Below are positions 36,048 through 43,317 of a stretch of DNA of 64,000 nucleotides, one piece after another (position 1 is the stretch's first letter; every line of letters begins with the position of its first letter). The DNA is taken from contig NZ_QPKS01000012.1 of NCBI RefSeq assembly GCF_003344535.1, positions 27,146 to 91,145 on the forward strand, read 5' to 3'. Position numbers and translations under genes: made by a program. The notes under the pieces are model-generated. The model had not been told where the DNA came from and did not search any database. It saw nothing but the letters and a program-made list of their open reading frames with translations. Origin of the DNA: Exiguobacterium flavidum. Its GTDB lineage: Bacteria; Bacillota; Bacilli; Exiguobacteriales; Exiguobacteriaceae.

Positions 36048-36767
36048 ATGGACAAGATGAATTGTGATCGCCTGATCGATTACTTCAACCAGAATTTGTC
36101 TGACGAGGACAAGGCACGCTTCGAGATGCATTTGAAGGAATGTCCGCAGTGCCAGGCCGAACTGAAGGAATGGGGCGAGCTGACAGGGGATCTCGTTTAT
36201 CTGTCGGAACCCGTCGCACCTCCTGCAGGAATGAAAGGGCGCATCCTCGACCGCGTCTTCGAAGAGGAACCGGCAGTCGCACCGGACGCCGGGAAGCAAG
36301 CTGAAGTCAAACCGTTCCCGGCGAAGCGCAGGAACTGGTGGGCACCACTCCTCGCAGCGGCGCTCTTCCTTTCTCTGCTCGGCAACGGGTATGCCTGGAC
36401 GATGCTGAACAAGGAAGAAGCGGCCGACCCCGTCGCAGGCATCGATGACGTCAAGCTACAGAGCGACACGGATTCGACCGGTGACGCATCGCTGTTCGAG
36501 AAGGACGGCAAGTTGAACGTTCTCGTCGAGGCCGGAAAGCTGAAACCGCTCGAGGGCGATCAAGTCTATCAGGTCTGGCTCCTCAAGGACGGTAAGCCGG
36601 TCCCGGCCGGCGCGTTCGAACCGGACGCGAGCGGCAAGGGCGCCGTCTACCATACGATCGACGATGACGGGACGAAGTGGGATACGATTGCGATCACACT
36701 GGAACCGAAGGCGGGGAACACGTTGCCGGAAGGCGAGATCGTCCTCAGCTCGGCGCTGACACTGTGA
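36048..36767 (+). CDS. RskA-type transmembrane anti-sigma factor
   Basis: 239 aa. N-terminal zinc-binding anti-sigma domain (HLKECPQC at about residues 26-33, HxxxCxxC), one membrane helix (about 95-113, WWAPLLAAALFLSLLGNGYAW) and an extracellular RskA C-terminal domain (YQVWLLKDGKPVPAGAFEPD). It sequesters the sigma factor until the membrane protein is proteolysed. RBS AAAGGGGGG 7-14 bases upstream. Followed by a terminator and then the second ECF-like promoter. Confidence 0.92.
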   Translation: MDKMNCDRLIDYFNQNLSDEDKARFEMHLKECPQCQAELKEWGELTGDLVYLSEPVAPPAGMKGRILDRVFEEEPAVAPDAGKQAEVKPFPAKRRNWWAPLLAAALFLSLLGNGYAWTMLNKEEAADPVAGIDDVKLQSDTDSTGDASLFEKDGKLNVLVEAGKLKPLEGDQVYQVWLLKDGKPVPAGAFEPDASGKGAVYHTIDDDGTKWDTIAITLEPKAGNTLPEGEIVLSSALTL

Positions 36768-36776
36768 ACATTGATC

Positions 36777-36818
36777 CGACTGCCGAAACAGGCAGCCGGG
36801 TCTTTTTTTATTTTTTTT
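36777..36818 (+). terminator. Terminator of the sigma/anti-sigma operon
   Basis: CCGACTGCC / GGCAGCCGG stem with one mismatch, then a very long T-rich tail. It separates the operon from the surface-protein promoter immediately downstream. Confidence 0.8.
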
Positions 36819-36827
36819 GCATAAAAG

Positions 36828-36855
36828 TGATCCAAACGAGAACCGCCGTCGTTAG
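36828..36855 (+). promoter_or_regulatory. Putative ECF promoter of the surface protein gene
   Basis: TGATCCAAAC (36828-36837), 12 bases, CGTTAG (36850-36855): identical 10-mer and spacer as the sigma operon promoter. It lies 43 bases before the surface-protein ATG. Confidence 0.72.
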
Positions 36856-36897
36856 CTCTAGTGAGAAAGACAAAAACGACAAAGGAGATGTTTGATC

Positions 36898-38262
36898 ATG
36901 AATTGGAAAAAAACGATGCTCGCTGTACCGCTTAGCGTTTCACTGATGGTTCCGGCGATGGGGACAGTCAGCGCGCACGACCACGAGGGGAACAAGGGGA
37001 AACACGCGCCAACGGTCAATTCACCAGCTTCTGATCTACGTGCTACTTTGGACCAGCTTCTATCGGAACACGCCTACCTCGCAGTCATCACGATGCAAAA
37101 GGGGATCGACGGGGCGGAAGACTTCGAGGCTTCAGCGGCAGCGCTGAACGAGAACACGGATGACCTGTCGGCCGCGGTCGGTTCGGTCTACGGGGAAGAG
37201 GGCGGCGAGGCCTTCAAAAAAATCTGGAGCAGCCACATCGGCTACTTCGTCGACTATGTGAACGCCTCGGCGAAGGACGACAAAGCCGGAATGGACAAAG
37301 CGAAGCAAGAGCTCGACGCGTACCGGGTCGAACAGGCGAAGTTCCTCGAGACAGCGACGGAAGGCCGCTTGAAGGCGAACGAACTCGAAGAAGGACTGGC
37401 GATGCACGTCGAACAGCTCCTCTGGGCGTTCGATAACTACAGAGCGGAAGACTTCGACAAGACGTACGAGAACCTCCGCGAGTCGATGCATCATATGTTC
37501 GGGACGGGGAAAGGGCTCTCATGGGCGATCACGGATCAGTTCCCGGACAAGTTCGAGAATACGAGCGTAGATACGCCGGCAGCTGACCTTCGTGCCGACT
37601 TGAACTACCTCCTGTCCGAGCATGCGGCATTCGCGATCCTCGCGATGCAAAAAGGTATCAGCGGCGCGAAGGACTTCGATGCTTCGGCAGCTGCACTGAA
37701 CGAGAACACGGAAGACCTCTCGAAGGCTGTCGGTTCGGTCTATGGTGAGGAAGCCGGCATGCAGTTCAAGGAAATCTGGGGAAGCCACATCGGTTACTTC
37801 GTCGACTACGTGAAGGCGACGGCGGCCGAGGACGAGGAAGCGAAGAAGCAGGCCCTCGCCGAGCTCGAGGAATATAAGGTCGAACAGGCGAAGTTCCTCG
37901 ATACTGCGACGGAAGGCCGCCTGAAGGCAGCTGACCTCGAAGCGGGACTTCAGATGCACATCGAGCAATTGCTGAAGGCGTTCGACAGCTACAACGAGAA
38001 AGACTATGAGACGACTTATATGAATGTCCGTGAATCTTACGGGCACATGTTCGAAGTCGGAGCAGGACTCTCGGGAGCGATCGTCGATCAGCATCCGGAG
38101 AAGTTCGCGGAGAAGATGCCGAACGAGATGCCGAAGACAGGTATGGGCGGAACGTCTGAAGGGACGTTGACGACAGAGATGTTCCTCGCTCTGTTCGCGA
38201 CAGCGATGCTCGTCGCCTTGTCGGCAGTGGCACTTCGCTCGCGCAAGACGAACGACCAATAA
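36898..38262 (+). CDS. Cell-surface protein with two tandem ferritin-like helical repeats
   Basis: 454 aa. Signal peptide (about 1-26, cut after VSA), then two repeats of about 180 residues (43-226 and 227-405). Each has SEHA, MQKGI, ALNENT, SVYGEE, SHIGYFVDY and EQLL blocks rich in conserved His and Glu, suggesting metal-binding four-helix bundles. The C-terminus has MPKTG (an LPXTG-like sorting motif), a hydrophobic helix and RSRKTNDQ. TTG at 36892 is rejected in favour of ATG with AAAGGAG. It sits between an ECF promoter and a sortase, so it is probably the sortase substrate. Similar Bacillus proteins are sometimes labelled copper amine oxidase-like; an enzymatic role is not supported here. 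Confidence 0.85.
   Translation: MNWKKTMLAVPLSVSLMVPAMGTVSAHDHEGNKGKHAPTVNSPASDLRATLDQLLSEHAYLAVITMQKGIDGAEDFEASAAALNENTDDLSAAVGSVYGEEGGEAFKKIWSSHIGYFVDYVNASAKDDKAGMDKAKQELDAYRVEQAKFLETATEGRLKANELEEGLAMHVEQLLWAFDNYRAEDFDKTYENLRESMHHMFGTGKGLSWAITDQFPDKFENTSVDTPAADLRADLNYLLSEHAAFAILAMQKGISGAKDFDASAAALNENTEDLSKAVGSVYGEEAGMQFKEIWGSHIGYFVDYVKATAAEDEEAKKQALAELEEYKVEQAKFLDTATEGRLKAADLEAGLQMHIEQLLKAFDSYNEKDYETTYMNVRESYGHMFEVGAGLSGAIVDQHPEKFAEKMPNEMPKTGMGGTSEGTLTTEMFLALFATAMLVALSAVALRSRKTNDQ
37024..38112 (+). repeat. Tandem internal duplication in the surface-protein gene
   Basis: Unit 1 (37024-37575, 552 bases) and unit 2 (from 37576) encode clearly homologous modules with long shared blocks. The duplication was in frame and both copies keep the His/Glu residues, so both are likely functional. 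Confidence 0.85.
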
Positions 38263-38326
38263 TAATCGAAGTGGCGATGAGGGGATGAACCCCTCTCTGC
38301 CTTTCGGATGAAAGGGGTCTGACGTG

Positions 38327-38923
38327 ATGAAGGGACCGGTTTCCGTCCTGCTGCTGTCCGCGCTGCTTGCCGGTTGCGGAGTGAGCGGGGAAGAGATACA
38401 AACGAAAGAGAAGAACGAGCCGTCTCGAGCGAAGACGACTGCTTCCTCCGAGGGGCGGGTCATCAAAGAGAACCGGGTCAGCATCGAACCGTCGCGGATC
38501 GAGATCCCGTCGCTCGATGTCGATGCGAAGATCGAGGAAGCAGGACTGCTCGCGAACGGGCAGATGGAGGACCCAAAATCTCCTGAGACCGTCGGCTGGT
38601 ATGCGAACGGCACGAAACCCGGGGAGCGGGGCAACGCGGTGCTCGCGGGACACGTCGACAGCAAGACCGGCCCGGCCGTCTTCTTCGATCTACAGAAGCT
38701 GAACAAAGGAGACGAGATCATCGTCTCGGATGAAGAAGGGGAACGCCTGACCTTCGTCGTCGAGGAGAAGAAAAAGTACCGGGCAGAGCTCTCGCCGATC
38801 GAGGACATCTTCGACTATTCCTACCAAAGCCATCTCAACTTGATCACCTGCACGGGCGTCTTCGATCAGGAGACGAAGAACTACGACGAACGGCTCGTCG
38901 TGTACACGACGCTCCAAAAATGA
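38327..38923 (+). CDS. Class F/D-type sortase with lipoprotein signal
   Basis: 198 aa transpeptidase. The N-terminus MKGPVSVLLLSALLAGCG carries a lipobox (LLAGC, Cys17), so the enzyme is probably lipid-anchored rather than held by a transmembrane helix. The sortase core has catalytic His in LAGHVDS, Cys in LITCTG and Arg in DERLVVYT. AAAGGGG lies 9 bases before the ATG; a GTG one codon earlier is possible. Located 64 bases after the MPKTG-bearing surface protein with no terminator between, so co-transcribed under the ECF promoter. Confidence 0.9.
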   Translation: MKGPVSVLLLSALLAGCGVSGEEIQTKEKNEPSRAKTTASSEGRVIKENRVSIEPSRIEIPSLDVDAKIEEAGLLANGQMEDPKSPETVGWYANGTKPGERGNAVLAGHVDSKTGPAVFFDLQKLNKGDEIIVSDEEGERLTFVVEEKKKYRAELSPIEDIFDYSYQSHLNLITCTGVFDQETKNYDERLVVYTTLQK

Positions 38924-38937
38924 TCACGGACGACGAA

Positions 38938-38972
38938 GGACACCCTGACGCGAAAGTCAGGGTGTCTTCTTC
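38938..38972. terminator. Terminator shared by sortase and S-component genes
   Basis: GACACCCTGAC (38939-38949) pairs with GTCAGGGTGTC (38956-38966), TTCTTC tail. It lies between convergent genes. Confidence 0.85.
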
Positions 38973-39510
38973 ATGCCTGGTATTTTTTGAAGAACGGTGT
39001 CTTCTTCAAAGCGATCGCGACCGGGATCGCAATCGCGAGACCGACGAGGTTCTGTGCGATGTTGCCCGGAATCGACTTCATCGGTGCGATCCAGCTGCTG
39101 AGGAGGATCGCTTCGTGTACGTAGTAGACACCGAGCATGACAGGCATCGACAGGACCATCCCGATGATGTTAAACAGGATGCTGTCACCTTGGCGGCCAC
39201 CCGACCAGGCGATCTTACCGACGATGTAGCCTTGAAGACCGCGGGCGATGATGGTACCGGGAGCCCATGGCGTGTAGTTCGAGACGATGTCGAACAGTCC
39301 CATCCCGATGGCGCCCGACGCGGCACCTTTTTTCGGTCCGAGGACGAGCGCGATGATGAACATCATCGCCGTCCCGAGGTGGACGAGACCGCCACTCGGT
39401 GTGGTCGGAACACGGATGAAGAATGTAGCTACGAAGACGAGAGCGATTGACATGGACGTCAGGATGAGATGGAGCGTCCTTGAGGATGAATAAGGTGCAG
39501 CTTTTTGCAT
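38971..39510 (-). CDS. ECF-type transporter S component
   Basis: 179 aa, about six membrane helices. Substrate-binding subunit of an energy-coupling-factor vitamin/micronutrient transporter; energy would come from a shared EcfAAT module elsewhere. LGTAMMFIIALVLGPKKGAASGA-type and GLFDIVSNYTPWAPGTII segments fit the broad S-component group (DUF1393-like by memory). The vitamin is not known, and no riboswitch that would name it was found in the 39511-39718 gap. Confidence 0.85.
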   Translation of the reverse strand: MQKAAPYSSSRTLHLILTSMSIALVFVATFFIRVPTTPSGGLVHLGTAMMFIIALVLGPKKGAASGAIGMGLFDIVSNYTPWAPGTIIARGLQGYIVGKIAWSGGRQGDSILFNIIGMVLSMPVMLGVYYVHEAILLSSWIAPMKSIPGNIAQNLVGLAIAIPVAIALKKTPFFKKYQA

Positions 39511-39718
39511 GATCGTAAACCTTCTTTCTCAAATCTGAATGATAGGATAACCTTAGCAAAGGATTGAACCAGTTAAAAGTATCAAAAGTGGATAAAGTGA
39601 AGGGGTCAGTTTATTTGTCTCTATCATGTTAGCAAGGGAAAGCGAAGAAGCGCATAGCATGACAATGAATGTCCGCATGAGGTAGAATGAGAACCGTTGC
39701 AAAGGGAGGAGGCGTCAA

Positions 39719-40465
39719 ATGATCACGTTACGTACAGTCAGTAAAACATTCTCGGAACAGCCGGTCGTCAAGGCGGTCTCGCTTTCGATCGATCCAGGTG
39801 AGGTGCACGGGATCATCGGGGCGAGCGGGGCCGGGAAATCGACGCTCCTCCGCCTGATGAACCTGCTCGAGCGCCCGGACGCGGGAGAAGTCGAGTTCGA
39901 CGGTCAGCCGTTGATGCGACTCCCGGAACGAAGGCTCCGCCACGTCCGCCAGGAAATCGGGATGATCTTTCAGCACTTTCACCTCGTCTCGAACAAGACG
40001 GTCGAACAGAACGTCGACGCCCCGCTCAGAATCGCACGGGTGTCGAAAAAGGAACGATCCGTCCGGGTGAACGAGTGCCTTCGCTTCGTCGGGCTCGAAT
40101 CCTTCGCCGGGAAATACCCGGCTGAACTGAGCGGGGGGCAGAAGCAGCGCGTCGCGATCGCACGGGCGCTAGCGAACGGACCGCGTGTCCTGCTCTGTGA
40201 TGAGCCGACCTCCTCGCTCGATCCCGGAACGACGTCCGAGATTTTACGCGTCCTGCAGGAAGTCAACCGGACGCTCGGCGTGACGGTCGTCCTCGTCAGC
40301 CATGAGATGGACGTCATCAAGAGTCTCTGCGACCGGGTCACCGTGATGGAGGACGGGGAAATTCGCGAGACGGTCCGGATCGAACCGGCCGGTATCCCTT
40401 CGATCGACAGCGACGCCATCTGGTTCCTGACGCAGCTGACGGAAGGGGGCGGCCCGCATGCCTGA
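39719..40465 (+). CDS. metN: MetN-like ABC transporter ATPase
   Basis: ATPase of a methionine-type importer. 248 aa: Walker A GASGAGKST (about 33-41), Q loop, signature [12 protein letters not shown], Walker B VLLCDEPTSSLD, H-loop VSHEMD. It ends after the ABC core, so the C-terminal NIL regulatory domain that brings usual MetN to about 340 aa is absent. A TAGAAT -10 (39683) with ATGACA -35 is plausible. No S-box riboswitch was found upstream. It overlaps metI by 8 bases. Confidence 0.88.
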   Translation: MITLRTVSKTFSEQPVVKAVSLSIDPGEVHGIIGASGAGKSTLLRLMNLLERPDAGEVEFDGQPLMRLPERRLRHVRQEIGMIFQHFHLVSNKTVEQNVDAPLRIARVSKKERSVRVNECLRFVGLESFAGKYPAELSGGQKQRVAIARALANGPRVLLCDEPTSSLDPGTTSEILRVLQEVNRTLGVTVVLVSHEMDVIKSLCDRVTVMEDGEIRETVRIEPAGIPSIDSDAIWFLTQLTEGGGPHA

Positions 40466-41120
40466 CGTCCTCCTTCAGTATGAAGAAGAGATCAAACTGG
40501 CGATCCTGCAGACGTTCGCGATGGTCGGGGTCTCCGTGCTTGCTGCGATCCTGCTCGGACTCCCGCTCGGGACGCTTCTGTTCCTGTCCCGAAAAGGTCA
40601 GCTGCTCGCGAACGGCTTCGTGTTCTCGAGCTTGAACCTGCTCGTCAACACGATACGGTCGTTTCCGTTCCTGCTGCTCGTCGTCTTCCTGATCCCGTTC
40701 ACACGCCTTCTGCTCGGGACGGCGATCGGGACGGCAGCTGCTACAGTGCCGCTCGCGATCATAGCTATCGCCCACTATTCACGCCTCGTCGAACAGTCAT
40801 TGCTCGATGTGCCAAGAGGCGTGATCGAGGCGGCGGTCTCGATGGGTGCCTCGACGCGTGAGGTCGTGCTGAAGTTTCTGTTCGTCGAAGCTCGTTCAGG
40901 GCTCGTACTCGGTCTGACGACGTCGATCGTCAGCTTCATCTCCTACTCGACGATCATGGGGGTGGTCGGGGGCGGAGGCATCGGCGACTTCGCCATCCGC
41001 TACGGCTACCAACAGTTCCAAACCGAATTGATGATGTACATGATCCTGATCATGGTCGTGCTCGTCCAACTGATCCAGTTCGCTGGAACGACGCTCGCAA
41101 GAGTGCTCGATAAACGCTAG
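40458..41120 (+). CDS. metI: MetI-like ABC transporter permease
   Basis: 220 aa, five membrane helices, with the permease coupling motif EAAVSMGASTREVVLKFLF (about 119-137). Partner of the MetN-like ATPase. ATG lies inside the end of metN. Confidence 0.9.
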   Translation: MPDVLLQYEEEIKLAILQTFAMVGVSVLAAILLGLPLGTLLFLSRKGQLLANGFVFSSLNLLVNTIRSFPFLLLVVFLIPFTRLLLGTAIGTAAATVPLAIIAIAHYSRLVEQSLLDVPRGVIEAAVSMGASTREVVLKFLFVEARSGLVLGLTTSIVSFISYSTIMGVVGGGGIGDFAIRYGYQQFQTELMMYMILIMVVLVQLIQFAGTTLARVLDKR

Positions 41121-41136
41121 AAAAGAGGAATAAAGA

Positions 41137-41958
41137 ATGAAAAAAATACTGATATCAATGACTGTGCTCGTCCTTGCGCTCGCAGGATGCGGCAATGGCA
41201 ACGAAGAGGCTAAGGAGACGGAATCGTCGACGGAGACGACGACGCTGAAGGTCGCGTCGCTGATCAAGCCGATGACGGAGATTCTCGACCTCGTCAAACC
41301 GGAATTGAAGAAGGAAGGGATCAACCTCGAAGTGGTCGTCCTCAGTGACAACGTCCAGCCGAACAGCGCTCTCGCGGCGAAAGAGGTCGATGCGAACTTC
41401 TTCCAGCACGTACCGTACATGGAGGAGTTCAACCGCAACAACGACGCAGATCTCGTCCCGGTCGAACCGATCTACTTCGCGAACTACGGCGTCTACTCGA
41501 AGCAGTACAAGTCGATCGACAAGCTTCCGAAGGGCGCGGTCATCGCGATCGCGAACGACGTCTCGAACATCGACCGCTCGCTCTCAATGCTCGCGCAGCA
41601 CGGCGAGATCAAGTTGAAGGAAAAGACGGGTCCTTACTACACGATGAAGGACATCACGGAGAACAAGAAGGGCTACAAGTTCAAGGAGGTCGACCTGTTG
41701 ATGCTCGCGCGTCTCTATGATGACGCGGACGCGGTCGTCATGACGCCAGCCTACGCGGCGCCGCTCGGCTTGACGCCGAAGAAGGACGCGCTCCTGACGG
41801 AGGGCGTCGAGAACGACTTCGCGATCACGCTCGTCGCCCGCAAGGATAACGCGGATTCGGAAGCGATCAAGAAGCTTGCTGAAGCGATGACGAGCCCCGA
41901 GGTGAAGAAGTTCCTCGAAGAGAACTATGACGAGACGGCCATTCCGGCGTTCAAATGA
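41137..41958 (+). CDS. metQ: MetQ/NlpA-family substrate-binding lipoprotein
   Basis: 273 aa lipoprotein with lipobox LALAGC (Cys about 20). NlpA/MetQ features: KVASLIKPMTEILDLVKPEL, VDANFFQHVPYMEEFN, and PKGAVIAIANDVSNIDRSL. The methionine-type fold is clear but the exact ligand is not: the binding loop differs from typical MetQ (IANDVSNIDR rather than IPNDPTNEGR). Follows metI by 16 bases and is ended by a terminator. Confidence 0.88.
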   Translation: MKKILISMTVLVLALAGCGNGNEEAKETESSTETTTLKVASLIKPMTEILDLVKPELKKEGINLEVVVLSDNVQPNSALAAKEVDANFFQHVPYMEEFNRNNDADLVPVEPIYFANYGVYSKQYKSIDKLPKGAVIAIANDVSNIDRSLSMLAQHGEIKLKEKTGPYYTMKDITENKKGYKFKEVDLLMLARLYDDADAVVMTPAYAAPLGLTPKKDALLTEGVENDFAITLVARKDNADSEAIKKLAEAMTSPEVKKFLEENYDETAIPAFK

Positions 41959-41961
41959 TGA

Positions 41962-41992
41962 GACGGACCATTCCTTGCGAATGGTCTTTTTC
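41962..41992 (+). terminator. Terminator of the metNIQ operon
   Basis: GACCATTC (41966-41973) pairs with GAATGGTC (41979-41986), then TTTTTC. Confidence 0.9.
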
Positions 41993-42071
41993 ATGCCCTA
42001 AAAAGAAAGCGCATACAAAAAAGTGTTGCGTCCTAATCGAGGCGATGCTATTCTAGTTTCAACAATAAATC

Positions 42072-42153
42072 TAAACGTTTACATTAATTTATGAACTTTT
42101 AATTAAAAGAATGCTGATATATATTATTTTTTATCTAAAAATCTAAACGTTTA
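42072..42153. promoter_or_regulatory. Paired LacI-family operators
   Basis: TCTAAACGTTTACATT occurs twice, with palindromic cores TAAACGTTTA at 42072-42081 and 42144-42153, 72 bases apart (about seven helical turns). The distal copy is 20 bases before the regulator ATG. The spacing would allow DNA looping and autorepression by the LacI-type protein encoded next. The DNA between is very AT-rich. Confidence 0.82.
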
Positions 42154-42173
42154 CATTTTGGAGGTGGATAACG

Positions 42174-43202
42174 ATGGAGAACAAGCCGAACATCCAAGAC
42201 GTCGCGAAGAAGGCGGGCGTGTCGATCGCGACCGTCTCGCGCGTCATCAACAATCAAGGCGGCGTCCGGCGCGTGACGGAAGAGAAGATCCAGCGTGCAA
42301 TCGAGGAGCTCGGCTATATCCGGAGCGCAGCGGCACGGACGATGAAGCGGAAGGACACGAAGACGATCGGCGTCATCGTCCCGGACATCCAGAACCCATT
42401 CTTCCCTCTCTTGATGGCAGGAATCGAGCAGAAGGCGAGCGAGCGGGATTACTTCACGATCTTGAGCAGCACGAACGAGTCGCCGGTCATCGAGGAGAAG
42501 ATCATCCGCAACTTCCTCGAGCGCGGCGTCGACGGGATCATCATCACGACGGCGAACGAGGACGGCGAGTATTTGAAAGTGCTCGAGGAACAAGGGGTCC
42601 CGGTCGTCGCCGTCGACCGAAGCATCAAGAAGTTCGACGTCGACACGGTGCTCGTCGACAACGTCAAGGGTGCCTATCAGGCCGTCCAGCGCCTGATCCT
42701 GCAAGGACATCGCAAAATCGGGATCATCCGGGGACCGCAACATACGACGCCTGGACTCGAACGTTACATCGGTTATCAGAAGGCGCTCGAGGATTACGGG
42801 ATCCCGCTCGACGAGAGTTACGTCGTCGACGGCGATTTCAGTGAGGCGAGCGGATATACGGCGACGAGCGAGCTCTATCACCTTCGCGACAAACCGACCG
42901 CCGTCTTCTCCTCGAACAACATGATGACGATCGGCTGCATGAAGGCGCTCGATGCGCTCGATTGGAGACTTGGGGAGGAAGTCGCGTTCATCGGGTTCGA
43001 TGACGTCGATATCGCGACCTTCCTCAGTCCGAAGCTGTCGGTCGTCGCCCGGCCGATGTATGCGATCGGTGAGATCGCCTTCACCTTGCTGCACGACCGG
43101 ATCCACTTCAAGGAAGACTTGCCGAAACGGAAATACCTCCTGTCACCGGAACTGATCACGAGACAATCCTGTGCCATGACTGATTCACATATTCCGCGCT
43201 GA
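42174..43202 (+). CDS. LacI-family transcriptional regulator
   Basis: 342 aa. N-terminal helix-turn-helix NIQDVAKKAGVSIATVSRVI (about 6-25) with hinge helix, and a periplasmic-binding-protein-like effector domain (TIGVIVPDIQNPFF, IGFDDVD). It probably represses itself at the two upstream TAAACGTTTA sites and the sugar genes that follow. The effector is not known; deoxyribose or a related sugar is the inference from neighbours. Confidence 0.95.
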   Translation: MENKPNIQDVAKKAGVSIATVSRVINNQGGVRRVTEEKIQRAIEELGYIRSAAARTMKRKDTKTIGVIVPDIQNPFFPLLMAGIEQKASERDYFTILSSTNESPVIEEKIIRNFLERGVDGIIITTANEDGEYLKVLEEQGVPVVAVDRSIKKFDVDTVLVDNVKGAYQAVQRLILQGHRKIGIIRGPQHTTPGLERYIGYQKALEDYGIPLDESYVVDGDFSEASGYTATSELYHLRDKPTAVFSSNNMMTIGCMKALDALDWRLGEEVAFIGFDDVDIATFLSPKLSVVARPMYAIGEIAFTLLHDRIHFKEDLPKRKYLLSPELITRQSCAMTDSHIPR

Positions 43203-43233
43203 CCGTTCAAGGGGATTTTCCCCTCTGACGAAA

Positions 43234-43247
43234 TGTAAGCGCTTCAA
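43234..43247. promoter_or_regulatory. cre-like site before the sugar permease
   Basis: TGTAAGCGCTTCAA resembles the CcpA-binding consensus (12 of 14 to the palindrome TGTAAGCGCTTACA). It lies 71 bases before the permease ATG and implies catabolite repression. Confidence 0.6.
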
Positions 43248-43317
43248 AGGTGGTGAGGCCGCGCGGGAACAGCGGCAGTGAAAGCTTCGACCATACTACT
43301 CATTAGGAGGAATCATC

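Noticed and set aside
36892..36900. TTG start two codons before the surface-protein ATG
   Set aside because: The ATG at 36898 has the better RBS spacing (AAAGGAG) and begins a normal signal peptide.
38279..38295. GAGGGG/CCCCTC hairpin between surface protein and sortase
   Set aside because: Short stem with no T run; not a convincing terminator, so the two genes are treated as one transcript.
39511..39718. Possible S box, preQ1 or thiamine riboswitch in the gap between the S component and metN
   Set aside because: Searched by eye on both strands; none of the conserved core sequences were found.
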